From: Amyelois transitella
Taxonomy: Eukaryota; Arthropoda; Insecta; Lepidoptera; Pyralidae
Direction of reading: 5' to 3'
NCBI RefSeq assembly: GCF_032362555.1
Contig: NC_083515.1
Coordinates: 5,429,001 to 5,493,000, forward strand
DNA: 64,000 nucleotides
The stretch's first letter is position 1. Every line of letters starts with the position of its first letter. Both the position numbers and the translations under genes were made by a program. The notes below the pieces were generated by a model, which ran no database searches, had not been told where the DNA came from, and worked only from the letters and a program-made list of their open reading frames with translations. Shown here piece by piece: positions 48,671-61,457 of the stretch.

Positions 48671-49761
48671 TTAAAGGAAATGTAAAAGATTTTCTATAGG
48701 AAAGAAGTGAGTTGTCATCAATCATTAAGTGGCGCATCAAAAAATGCAAATTGTAAATTTACTGTATAAGTAAAAATTATGTCAGTTCAGCTTAATTGAT
48801 ACGAGTAGAATTAACTTTTACAGAAACCAGCAACAGCTTTAGTCAACTCATAAAATTATCATATACAACATTTTAATTTATTTTAAGATGTGAAATCGAA
48901 TCATATTGCTTAATTTTGGCAGTCGTAGGTATAATACCTAGATATACAAATAGTCGTAACGCATCAATGAATGGTCATTGAAAGTGTAATGCAGTTTGCG
49001 TGAGTGCGTTAATTAGTTTACTGCTGTATGTATAATGTTTGCGTAAGCGTATACAAAAAATACACGCAGCAGATGAGCCGACTGCTGACATAACAATACT
49101 AAAACAAAACTTCGCCATCAATGCGATGCCACGCGACCAACTTTTACTCTCAGTTCAAGGACGCTTCCGACACTAAGAAAAACTCATGCCAATGATCTGT
49201 TTACTCGTATCTTAAAATAAACACATTCATGCGGAAATTATTGCGTTAAAGTTAATTTGTTTTTTAATCACCCTTTTTCTGGCACTTTATTTGCCTAGAA
49301 CTTTTTTTAGTAATCAGTAAATTTATTTTGTATCAATAGATATTCACATAAAAAGCTAGCTATTGTTTATTTTAAGATGAATTGGCTTTAATTTTTACGA
49401 ATTGAAGTAATTTAAGAAAATCTTACTATTTTACGTAACTAGCAACTGGTTGCTTATGGTATAACCATACTTGTAAAGTGACTAATAAACCCATCGCAAG
49501 ATTAATTATAGTTTGTCGTAAGATCTTCCCATAAACACGAACGAATATGATATTTAACCTTTTATGGTATCTCGTACATGAATATTTATATAAACTGGCT
49601 ACATACTTCAAAAGGTTCATAATATTATAAGAAAAGAGTAGTACATCTGCAGAAGAAAAAGAAAAGGTTATCTAAAAACTCCGATTCTATTTTTTTGGAA
49701 GAAGTTAATTTTCGCCAAATAAATAGCAACTTGCACAAAAAGTGCGAAAGTAAAAAAAAAT

Positions 49762-50035
49762 AGTGCCGTGTGGTTCCCGGCACCAATACAAAATACAAAA
49801 GGACCACTCCATCTCTTTCCCATGGATGTCGTAAAAGGCGACTAAGGGATAGGCTTACAAACTTGGGATTCTTTTTTAGGCGATGGGCTAGCAAGCTGTC
49901 ACTATTTGAATCTCAATTCTATCATTAAGCCAAATAGCTGAACCTGGCCATTCAGTTTTTTCAAGACTGTTTGCTCTGTTCTGTCTACCCCGCAGGGAAT
50001 ATAGACGTGACCATATGTATGTACATATGTATGCT
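49762..50035 (+). repeat. Full-length ~265-bp repeat
   Basis: Starts with GTGCCGTGTGGTTCCCGGCA and ends in 'gaccatatgtatgtacatat'; the middle is well preserved, with a small duplication 'tctgttctgtctacccc'. Confidence 0.87.
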
Positions 50036-50099
50036 AGTCTTTGTGCCACATACACTTTACTTAACTGAATCAAGCATCAATAAAGTTACTTGGCTGGAA

Positions 50100-50760
50100 T
50101 ATATTTTATACTAAAACTCGCCACTTGCCCCGGCTTCGCACGCATTCATCAGAAAACCTTCTTCCCAACAGTTTAAACAGGAATAAAATCCGTCTACGAC
50201 TTTGAGATTAGCGCACACATGTAGGCAGAGAAAATATGGGGATTTGACTTCATAATATGTTTGATTAAAAAAATACAATGGAAGAAGTTGCGATGCCCAC
50301 AGATTGTTTCTCTGGCGAAACTATTTGGTATAATTTACTTCGAGGCTACATAAAATGTTCATAAATAGATTTTTTTTTAATTAATGCTTATTTTAATGTT
50401 TTTATATATTTTAAACAATCTATTACAAAATCCATTAACCACAGTATGATGTTAATGGGTCATGTCAGAAAAAAAGAGAGTTGGGAACTTTTTTCAATTT
50501 AGGCAAAATTTTCGTCACCAGCAATCACGTTGCTTCATAGTTATTATTATCAGTGTCAAATATTTTTCTATTCTCAACTTTTATTAATTATCTTAAAAAA
50601 GACACTATTAAAGATTTTTGAGTAAAGATTTATATTTATGCAATGAATAAACTCAAAAACTACTGGACTGGTCAAAACGAAATTTGGCCCAGATATGGAA
50701 TAGACCTTGGAAAGAGGGCTAGGATACTTTTAGCGTTTTACTTTTAGTAGCTTAAGCTAC
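50100..50760. repeat. Retroelement tail debris
   Basis: 'ccacttgccccggcttcgca' (50122-50141) and 'aaactactggactggtcaaa' (50657-50676) are strings I know from common lepidopteran interspersed repeats. No frame is readable. Confidence 0.45.
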
Positions 50761-52177
50761 TTATTAATAAAAAAATAGTTACAGCCTCTCACATTAGCTG
50801 ATTAAAATGCTGAACTTAACTTCCTTCGTTTTGAAATGGTCATGCCGTTCATATCACTTCACAACAATACTCATGCTCATATTATTTCAAACAGGCCAAT
50901 TTACATGTAACCGTCAGTCAAACTGTCGTCGACGCTACATTATTCTATATTTCTTAAGCTTTTGTTGCTAGAAAAATCACTCTATCCAGCCTGCTTTTTT
51001 TTAGTAAACTTGTAATCTTTAAACGTTATTTACAAATCTTAATATACTTGTATATAAAAGAGGATACTACATAGTTGACTGACGTATGAATCCAACCCAC
51101 AACTCCAATCCAAACTACACTGGGTGTAGTAATTTAAAATTTGGCATGTAGGTTCTTTAGGTATATATAGCATAGGGGTTCACTAAGAGAGGATTTTCCG
51201 AACTCGCGGGAACAGAAATTAATGGGGGCTGAGTCGTAGTACATTCGTACATATAATATAATAACTGAAAGACTTTTGTGATTTGTGTTTACAACGATAA
51301 ATAGCCTTCACTTTGTCTTCCTGATAAATATGTTTATAAAATAAAGGTAAAAAGAGAAATTTTCGCGTAATCAATATGCATGTAGTTATCCTCCAGATGC
51401 AATACTACGTACGACTTGTCATAGTATATTTTAATAATTATTATAATATTTATTATTTATGTTTGAAAAGTAAATAATCAATATTATTATTTCAAAAATA
51501 ACTATGCTGGCTTTATGTATTTCTTTTTCTTTGCGAGACCTTGCTTCATGACATTTTGCAAATTCTTGTAAACAGGAAGTGGGTAGGTAGGTATTTTAAA
51601 CAATTTGAATTGTTTATATCTGATGACTCCGCAATACTGTAGTAGCTTAAAGATAACCTAAAGTAGAATAATAGATCTCTTTTAATTTTCTTTTATTTAT
51701 TTCTCTTAAATACGATTGAAAGTGTGAATGATGTTATGATTATCTTTAAAATCATTCATACTTATTATTCTTTTTTATGTACCTGATAAATTTATTTCGG
51801 CATAACAAAGTTTTCCTGTGTACATCGATCATTCTGCCAGAAAAACAACCGCATCCAACTGCTAATATGGAACAAAACCACAGCACGTAAAGTTATCTAG
51901 CTGCGTATGTTCTATCGAATGCCTATTGCAATGCAAGGCCACTTTGCATTCACCATTGCTTAGGAAGTTTTCATTGTCTCGTGGTAATAACTGGTTTAAA
52001 TATAAAATAAACAAGCTTTTCCCTGAAGCTTCTTTTGGGAATATTTTTCCTTGTATTCCTATTATCGGTAAAATTTCATCAATTATAAACCTCAGGCCCA
52101 AACTATATATATACAATCTAAAATATTAATGTAGGATCGCTTATTGATCGAATATACTACTAACAATATAATAATTA

Positions 52178-52301
52178 AATTACTTGAGTAGGATAATATA
52201 TATATATCCTATATATATATTATCCTACTCAAGTAATTGGATAATATAGAACTTAAGTGGATAATATATATATATCCTATATATATATTATCCACTTAAG
52301 T
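52178..52301. repeat. Twin long palindromes sharing one core
   Basis: Two near-adjacent perfect palindromes. The first, 52178-52238 (61 bp), has arms beginning AATTACTTGAGTAGGATAAT. The second, 52251-52301 (51 bp), has arms beginning ACTTAAGTGGATAATATATA. Both share the centre 'ggataat(at)n-cct-(at)nattatcc' but differ in the outer arms, so they are related and diverged in a matched way on both arms. Confidence 0.85.
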
Positions 52302-53314
52302 CTTGTATAGTTATAACACAAAATAATTCACAATATAATAAAACTTTCTTTTTAAATGTTTTTTAACTTGTCAAAATGTTAACTTTGTTCAATGTATAAT
52401 TTACAAAATAACAGACGTATTTCGATTAAAAACATGGTAGAAGGAATCATTGACCGCATTTTTTTTCGTAACAAAATGTTCGATATAGATAGCAATTAAA
52501 CAAGGTTTTATTGTTCCACTATCTGTGTAATTACTAACACTAAATACCACTTAAAGGTTTTTATCAGTAACGCACGTTTAAGGTAATACTAGGTTAAATT
52601 GTGTTCTTAGTACCTAGATAAACTCTTGAAACTTAGATACTAATTGATAGGTTGATAAAACTTTGTTGTACGGAAGATATAAAAACATTAAAGTAAGAAA
52701 AAGTTTCTTATAAGGCTTATCTGGAGAGGACAATACACTCAAAGGCGCTGACCATGATACTGGATTGGCTAAGCCAGGCTTAACACGATGCAACTCCCGT
52801 TTGACCTTCGCAAAGTTTGCAGGTGAACTAACCCATATTCGATCATGCTGGTAAAAGCTGCACTTAATTAATGTTCCTATTCCGCTAGTTGCCTTTGACA
52901 ACATCCAGGGGAAATGAGTCCGAGGGATCGAATTCTAAAGTTCTGGGAACTACGTGAACTAGTAATTTGTCAATTTTTCGAGAGAAAAATATTTGTTTTC
53001 ATATCCTCCAGTACATTGGAAGGAACAACATGCTGAATCTGGTATTCCAATATAAACTCCGTCTGAACGGTAAGTTTTCATAAAGAAATGATAATCGGTA
53101 AAGTCATATCGTAGTAATTAGATAACGGAGATGTCAAGTCACAATTATTACGTCCGCAATGAGGCGTGGCTGCTTATCATATTATGTCATAGAACCAGAT
53201 TTTCACCGTGATCTATTTAATGTACGATGTAAACACAAATTCAAGAAGGTCAAGTGAAACTTGAAGTATTTATATAATCACAGATTTTGCTCGCGGCCAC
53301 ATGTATATAGATTT

Positions 53315-53332
53315 CCCCCCCCCCCTCCCCCC
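53315..53332 (+). repeat. Poly-C run
   Basis: Eleven C, one T, six C in an AT-rich setting. On the other strand it is a G-run; no second or third G tract is near, so a G-quadruplex is not strongly supported. Confidence 0.9.
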
Positions 53333-54120
53333 TTTTACTAAATCTAATTTGCTCAGCGACTTTGCCACATTTAAATATTTTTTTGCCAGCAAAAACAAAA
53401 ATGTAATTATAAATAATGAATAAAAAATAAACAATTGTTTAAGTTATCTTCTTCTTAAAAGATCTTAAAACTGAAGACTGAAAAAGAATGTCGGTAAGCA
53501 GACCCCAGGCCACGAAACATTGTGGCGGAGGGTGCAACTGGGAATACGCAAAGATGAGAGACAGATATCTTAATAACAGTAGTACAAGTATTTTGTAAGA
53601 TTCTTGTACTACTCACTGAAGTTATTTTTACCTTATACTTTATGTGTACCTTATATGAATTAAAAAATTATAGGATATATATAACTAAAGCACTTTAAAT
53701 TATTTGATTTCAGTAATTATGTAAGTTAAAATATAGTTTTAAAAAGCATTTATAGTTAAAACATAGCTTCGTCTTTCATCTCATATAAAAGACTTCAACG
53801 AGTTCATAGAAAATACGTGCATGATTTTAAATGTTCAATGATGTAACTACATCACATTATCATGAGAAAGTTGCCTTGTTCCCATCCTAAAACGGTGAAG
53901 TTACATATTTTTTAGAGCAAACATTCAACCAGATTTATATAAACGTTCCTTTACGCAAGGATAACTGCTCATGACGTGTAGATATGCGATCACATTTTTT
54001 GCAGTTTTATATATACTTAGTAACCATATTCGGAAATACGAGACATTATCTACAATAACAGAATTTAGTTTGTTTTTAATGACTATTCTCATACTCGGAA
54101 GTTATTTTCATGTTAGTAAC

Positions 54121-54600
54121 AGGGAACACATTCTTCTTCTTCGTCGTTACCTTTTCCCAATCTTAACGTGGATCGGCATAGTATGTGAGTTTTTTCCAAT
54201 TTGTTTTGTCAGTTCTTCACACACTTTATGTCGTCCCCTATATCTTAAACCTTTCACTTTCATATTCAGGGCCCTCTTAGTACCTAATATGATTTCCGTT
54301 TCTTCTCATTTTGTATCTTCCCAACTTTTTACCATTCAACTTTTTATTTAGTTAATTCTACTTATATACTCGTACATACTTCATCTTAGTCGTTATCATA
54401 GAATGTGAGTTACGTATTTTATCTATCCATTCTTATCACTCTACACATGTGACTTAACATTCGCATATCACTTGCATGCAGTTTCCTTTCATCTGTCGCT
54501 TTCGTTGCCCTACAGAGATCACATTATTACCGTCATATAATGGGACCGCTCCATCTCTTTCCTGTAGATGTCATAAAAGGCGACTAAGGCGACTTTCACA
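54121..54600 (-). mobile_element. LINE 3' remnant plus ~265-bp repeat fragment
   Basis: Strings such as 'ttcttcttcttcgtcgttac', 'gatcggcatagtatgtgag' and 'cttgcatgcagtttcctttc' belong to a very common lepidopteran LINE end (RTE type), here in reverse orientation and full of stops. At 54538-54593 a piece of the ~265-bp repeat follows ('gaccgctccatctctttcct', 'taaaaggcgactaag'). Confidence 0.6.
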
Positions 54601-57600
54601 AAGTGCAAAAAACTGAGTAAGATTTCCCGATTAACAGATTTGGAATTTGCTTCATGTAATTATCTGACTTACCCATTTCTGGACCCAACCTGATGGGTTC
54701 CACCACAAAGAGGACGCAACCCGGGATAAGCACCAGGAGGATAATAAACACATAAACAAAAAGTGACCGCAGGGACCCTCTTAATAGCCATGTTACCCAC
54801 AGAACCAAATAAAATCATCCAAAGCTGGTTTTGCTCATTGCGTTTTACAATAGGTATACGAATTCAAACCCAGTACCGACGCTCTATTTTAAATATTTTT
54901 TTATAATTACCAGTAGCTAACTATAGGTAATTTTTTGTTGTTTCGTCGAACAAATGACCAGATCGCAGTATAAGCGGACCAAATCGATGTGAATAAATTA
55001 TTTGAGTGTTTATCGGACGGCTATCTGTTTTGAATTTTATGTTTCATTAATTGTTAATGCTTTGTCACTTTTTTACGTCATCCACAGGGACAACATGACC
55101 ACTCTGGACGTGAATAAAATAAAAAATATACTATATATAAACTCTTTAACGTGACTTGAATATATTTAGACGACATATTACATTTGTCAGCAAAGTACAA
55201 TGAGAACAAAGCATTGTTCTAAGGTAGCTGAACGATCAATCATAATTTTAATGCTATATTTACATAATTTGTCCTAATTGAACATGCCACTATTTGTGTT
55301 AACATGCCGTTTAGGAGTGTTATTTTATTAATGATGTCAATTTGTTATGCGAAAATGTAGTAACGAAAACTTGATAAAGTAGCGCGTATGTCAGGTTCAA
55401 ACAAATTAGTTTGACCATTCATTCAGAAATTTTATGAAAAAGATAACAGTTGAATTGTGACAATCGTTTAGTGAGTTTTTTTTTTTGTTTTCTTAACAAC
55501 AAGTTGTTATCTACAAATTTTTATAGTTATAACCACATAAATTGAAAAAAAAAATAACCAGATGACTGCTACATGTAGGTACATTTAATTAATTTAAGAA
55601 AGAAGAGTTGATACTTTTTTATATTGCATCAGTATTTTTTATGAACAGTATGCTTAATTTCAATATGAAAATAAATAAATCTTAAGAGTAAGAGCAAAGT
55701 CTTTGAATCACGTTGACCACGTTGTACGCAATACGCAATCTTTTAACACTTTCACTCAGTAACATTGTGTGCGAATTTTTTAAATTGCAAATTATGCTTT
55801 TTTCTTTATTTTGCAAAATGAAAATTTGCTTTTTGTAGTCAGTCAGTTTTTAATTAAAAGCACTGACATAGATACCAAATTCACATCTTTTATTTATTAC
55901 TTTATCCTGTCTTTGTTTATTTAATTAGAGAGGCAGAGAAGAGGTATACCCATTCATACTTTAACCACTGAATCGATCTCTATAAAATTTTAGCATTAAT
56001 AAAGTATGGAGTACTAAAATGAACAAAGCTTTTGAAAATATGTCAAACTCGCATCGATTTTTAAAATATCTCGGTTCGAATTACTTATACTTCTTGCGTT
56101 CATCTTAGATGCAACAGAAGCTATTTATCATATTTCGGTCATAAATTTACAATAAACATTTAGGTCTATAAATATCATAAATACGCCATATATATCTTTC
56201 TATCATCTTCCTGTGCTTGTTGGGGATTCATTATGCTGCGTGTTAGTAAACACGTAATGCAGAATTATCGGACAATGAACTATTGTTTAGGAAAGGTAGG
56301 TATTACTCAATTACATCAACATTATCTTAGTACCTATATTACATACCAACAATGAGCATCTTTATCCTCAAGGATATGTTACTGTATAGTGAAGCACATG
56401 TTTGAAATTGCGAAGCCTTTGTTTTGGATAATATTCCTTTTTCAAAAAGTTCTTCGTTGTTCATACAATAAGTGCAGTAATAAAAAAAACTTGCAAAGTT
56501 ATCATAAAATTAAGTTAATTATTAATTGGTTTATAGGTGGTATCTGAGACCATCATAAATCAAATGGTAAGAACCTACTTACTCCAATTAAGAGTATTAA
56601 ATTTGAAATCATCACGTAAAGCTCTATAAATCCTTCATTAAAAATTTATTTGACGTTAATATGATGAATAGTAAGTTGGTTTTAAAGGAAGCAAGGAATC
56701 ATTACATTAAAAACGTTTATCCACGCAAGGGTAACAACCAATTTTTTTTAAAACGGTTAACAAATTGCTCAATAACGTAATGTTCATTTATGCGTGTCAT
56801 GGGTTAATCGCGATAATTACTCGTTCCGTTCCGGGAAAATTGATCGATGATATTACCTATTATATGACCATTAGTAGTTCAAACAAGCTGTTAACGTTAC
56901 GTTATATGTTCTTTTACATGTCAAATTTCAGCTAAACACATTCAGTATTGGAAGCTCACAAACAATAAATAAGTTTCATTTATTGTAATTGCCAGACATG
57001 TTTCTGAAGGGAAATTTCTTGATAAGAACGAAAAGTCGAACTAATAATAGCCTATTAAGTAGATTGTAAGATTGAACACGCGATGTTTATTATATGCAAG
57101 ACCTTAAAAATAAAGATTGCTTCTCTTTGATTAAATGACCTTCCTCAAAGATGGCACTGCCATCGAAGGTAATTTCATTCATAGTGATTACCATCAAGTG
57201 GTACTTATTTTTTAAACTTAAAGCAGCAGCTTGGTATGTCAATAGGTACTTAGTGATCAATTTATCAATAACCGAAGCTTAAACAACGAGGGAAAACACG
57301 ATGAAGAGGCAAACCCATTCATCAATTTGTGACCATGATCCAAGGCAGTTAAGTTACCCTGTTAAGAAGGTACAGAAATCACACTGTAGCTGCTTCATTT
57401 TGCTCAAGTGCAGTTCAACTCTCGTTCTGCCCGTCTTTATAATAAAATTAATAGTATAATATATATATACAACAAACCTTACTACGAGTGCAAAACAATG
57501 TTAATAATGTGGTTAAACAATCAAACATATGAAGAATTGGAGACATTTATCAGTTAAGACTTTAAATTGTATTAGTATTAGATATTGTGATATAAATTGT

Positions 57601-58439
57601 TATAAACCTAAACCTTAGTCATGCATGTTCTAAATCACTTTAGGTAACATTTATGTGTCTTATCGATAAGAAGAGCGGAGTCATCTGGCACAAGCATTCA
57701 GTGATAAATGAATTGCATTCCGTATGTGTCCGTCTGCTTATTATATTCGATAACTTCCTTTAAACGACATAACGAATGTATTTCTTTACCGCATTGTTAC
57801 AGACGAAGAAGATAATCTAAGGTTTGAAAAGTCTTAAATATTATTTTTATAAAAGTACAAACTATTTTTAATAAATAAGTGTCAAAATATCACATTTAAA
57901 AAAATTAAGTTTGCTTTTTAAATATAAAATATAATATAAGGTCAGCTTTTAAAGTTTGCAACACAATATTTAGTTAGGCCACTTCACTTTCTGATACCGT
58001 TGTGTATCGATAAGAATTACCGCCGTCATTTTGCAAAATACGTGACACCTTATCTATACCGAACTATAATATTTGCAAATATAGATATCCTTTTTTGGGA
58101 TTTCGTAGGTAAAATACATAGCCCTGAACAGTACGGATGTATCCATAAATAATTACATATAATTTTTTTATCATAATTAGAAATTATTATACTCAATGTG
58201 TTTTCATATTGCACTCACATGTTTTAGTTGCTCTTATAGTACGTGTACTTATAGTAAATTTTCGCAAAAGAAATTTACATATTTTAAGTACAACATTTTC
58301 GAAAACGGGAAGTAAAATATTTTTGGTCGCATTACAGTTAATTTTAGAATGCTGTAAATATTTTCAGGTAATATATTTACAAAAATCTTTAATTAACCTT
58401 TTTATCTCAAAAATCAAAATCGTAACTACCTCAATGATA

Positions 58440-58645
58440 TGTGTAAGTACTTCTGTGTTCGACACCGGTGCTATTCGATATCGAGCACGTGACAAACCGC
58501 GGGCGAGATCGCGAGGCAACGCAAGCGAGCTGCGTGCTGACGGGTGACTGCTGGCTGCAGCCGCGACCATCGCGACCGCCGAATTTCCTCGCCCCCCTTC
58601 GCAGCAAAAGTAAAAGTGGCCGATCCTGAAGGCGTGGTTCGACAT
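58440..58645. promoter_or_regulatory. GC-rich, CpG-dense island
   Basis: About 200 bp of GC-rich, CpG-rich sequence ('aaccgcgggcgagatcgcga', 'cagccgcgaccatcgcgacc') with a CACGTG E-box at about 58485, in otherwise AT-rich DNA. It is open in several frames on both strands, as expected by chance for such composition, so coding is not claimed. Position between the head-to-head genes C and D makes a promoter, enhancer or non-coding first exon plausible. No TATA box or initiator was convincingly placed. Confidence 0.45.
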
Positions 58646-60312
58646 ACCTCGACATTGCTTACTTTAAACAAAACTATTATCGTACTAACAACGAGCGTGA
58701 TTGCTGAACGTGATACGCACAACACGATTTTTTAGGCCGGAAATGTCAAGGTCGCGTTTTATTAGCCCAGCGTGAAAAAAACTGCAGTTCTCTTGTCAAA
58801 TTATTTTAAAATATTGCATTCTTTTAGTTAGATTTTTTAACCCTTATAAAGTTTTGCTGGACGTTGGAAATGACAGACATAAATCGGAACTCACCAACTT
58901 GCAATCTTACTTCCAAAATTAATTCAAAATTTTTCACACGACCGGAGGAAAACATCAAAACAAAAATCAGAAATCGATATCCTTGTCGTGGAGTTTATTT
59001 ATACCTTCTTATGCAGGTATAGGATGTGGAACATTTGGCACACGACAGGAGGTAAACTATTATAGGTAATAGTAAAACGCCAATGCTCCTTGAAAATTAC
59101 TCTTTATGAGTGACGTTTAATTATCAAGCAAAGCGTAACTGGACCTTCAATATTTTTATCATTAACCAGAGCATATCAGGGCCAAGGACATCATTTTGCT
59201 CTTTATATGGAATATAAAATAAAATTCTTCATTTCGATGAATTTCATTTGGTGTGTATTTTGGAATCTGGAACAGCTGATGCAGGTCCATTTCAGACCAT
59301 TCATCCGAATTATGGAAAAGACGTCTTAACAAAAGTTGTACAACCTGATGAGCATTTTCCTTTGGCGAAAAAAAAATGGAAGCTGGATCATGTAATATGG
59401 AAGCCAAAGGGACCAGCTACTCTGTAATGTGACGTCTTAGAAAAAGTTGTTCTACCTGATGATATATCGGTCTTTAGTTTTTGAGTTTAATCGTCACAAA
59501 CAAAAATAATCAAAATAAAATCTTTTTTCTCCATATACGAGATATAAGAACGGATTATTAAATATTTGCTGTCAACTATATGTGCCCTGGGGTTCCGCTG
59601 CCGTGAGAATTTCAGGATATAAAGTATAGTTTCTTAATTCAAGTTATACCCTATGTAATACCAAATTGACATAATATTTTTTTCGGTGAATTTGATTCAA
59701 TTTAATAACTTTAACCCTCGTATTTCCAATAGCACGCAAACAGAGTTGCAGGTAACAGCGAGTAAAATAAATAAGTGTGCTTAAATTTAATTGAAGTAGA
59801 ACCAAGTTTATTGTTGTAATAAAAATTAAACGTAGGAGTTATGAGCAGTTGAACCTATAACGTCCTTCCTAAAACGTTTTAAAATTCCTATCGCTACTTC
59901 TTTCGACCTCCACGCAAAATTGAACAGTTAAATTAGTCTTCTAGGTTGCAATACAGTGATTAGTTGATTGAATAACACTGGAAGTACTTCAGTGTATACT
60001 TCGCAAATACAAGATCGTTATTACAGAATTATCACTATTTATAGTTGTCTTATGTTAAATACGATAATTAATACGGAAAAACATAGCGTGGAATTAAATA
60101 CCCTCTTAAGGTAACTGACGTTATTACAATCGACAACATACACCCAACCCTTTAACCTCAATAAATTTGAAAATAAATCTCACGATATATTCTCTATATA
60201 GCATTCACGACAGTACTCAGGAGTATTACATGAACATGTAATACCTGCATATTATGTTATGTAAGTTATCCTTCTGCGCTCTATTTATTTTCCGGTGTAG
60301 TGAAATAAATAC

Positions 60313-60530
60313 CTACCGCCGCCGTTCGCGTGCTAAATAGCGCAATCGCATCCAGTTCCCAGGCGCACACAATCGGTCCTTTTTGTGCTTGATCAATAAA
60401 ATGGCATGGTACAGTGGCTGTGAGAGGAGGAAACCGAGCCCGGCCCGGTGACGGAACAGTGTTCCTGGCGCAATCAGAGCGAAAACTCTTTCGGCTCCTA
60501 TCAATTTACATACGTACAAGTACAATATGT
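60313..60530 (-). other. Candidate non-coding first exon of yellow gene C (GC-rich island)
   Basis: A GC-richer block whose minus-strand end is a good donor (GGCGGCG|GTAGGTAT, donor at about 60316). Yellow gene C needs an upstream exon to pair with the acceptor at 48665; this would be a 5'UTR intron of about 11.6 kb. A 70-codon frame over it shows no family resemblance. Purely positional inference; transcript data would decide. Confidence 0.25.
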
Positions 60531-61457
60531 CAGTCTCGCTTCATTTGTTAATATTATTATTTTAAAATACACTTCGCGGAAGCATCCAATACGTCAACCT
60601 ACTTGTTAAAATTATGACATATTTTTCGATTCGATACGAAAGTTTAATTGATTGTATTTTTCAGAAAAATATCAATACACTATATTTTTTAAGTAGAAAC
60701 CTATATATTTTTACCGCTCCTGTTTTGCCCTTGTAGTGTCACTTTTTCTTTAGATGAATACGAAGGATAAAAGTTGTCCATTGCTCAACATTCCAAATTT
60801 GAGAACAAATATATGGAAATTGGTATATGAAATTGATACTTTTTTTTTCTTCAGTAGAATTGACAAAAAGGACAAACAATTTTAAAATTAAAATAATACA
60901 ATGACTCACCTAAATAAATTGTTTTTTTTTAATAGATATTGGTGATATATATGTATATTGTACGTGTACAGTACAGTGTATGAAATTCTGTTGTAATAAA
61001 ATACCTAGCAACATTGAGCTCGCATATAATAAACTCTATGAGAGAGTAGAAATTACTTTGAGAAACTTGAAAATAAAATAAGGTCTTACCTATAATTTTT
61101 CGATGGGCTACATTCGCGAAATCATTATATACTTATAATGTTGCTTTTACGGTGTAAAAGCAGCGTGAAATTAAGACAGGAAGCTTCGTTTCAGTCTCAT
61201 TGTTCAATTCCGTTGTTGTTTTTGTGTAACAAACAGTATTGTGTATTAAATGCTTATATAGTCAAAAACATTAAACGCGATACAGTTAACATTTTAATGT
61301 AAACATTTCTCGAAAATATGATAATAACAGGTAATTAATTCTGCAGACAATAGGTAGGTACACAATTTCCAGTAACCTAAAATTTGCTACGTATATAAAA
61401 CAAATATCGCATTTTTTAAAATATAACCATCATTATGTGTTAAATCGCCTGTAAACG

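Larger units (their letters stand above)
50761..58200. other. Gene-poor interval upstream of yellow gene C
   Basis: Nothing coding that I can support. It holds the twin palindromes (52178-52301), debris at 52700-52915, a C-run (53315-53332), a repeat at 53490-53575 and a LINE remnant at 54121-54535. A 126-codon plus-strand frame at 53971-54351 falls in that LINE remnant and is not a gene. If the first exon of yellow gene C lies at 58-60 kb, this is inside its 5'UTR intron. Confidence 0.5.

Noticed and set aside
53971-54351. 126-codon plus-strand open frame, hydrophobic
   Set aside because: It overlaps a reverse-oriented LINE end that I recognise from its nucleotide strings. No start context or splice structure, and composition explains the hydrophobic translation.
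58209-58735. Several overlapping open frames on both strands
   Set aside because: GC-rich composition lowers stop frequency; no family motif, and the frames compete with one another.
59162-59407. 81-codon minus-strand open frame with a locally repeated 'acctgatga' motif
   Set aside because: No recognisable domain and no splice context; likely decayed repeat.
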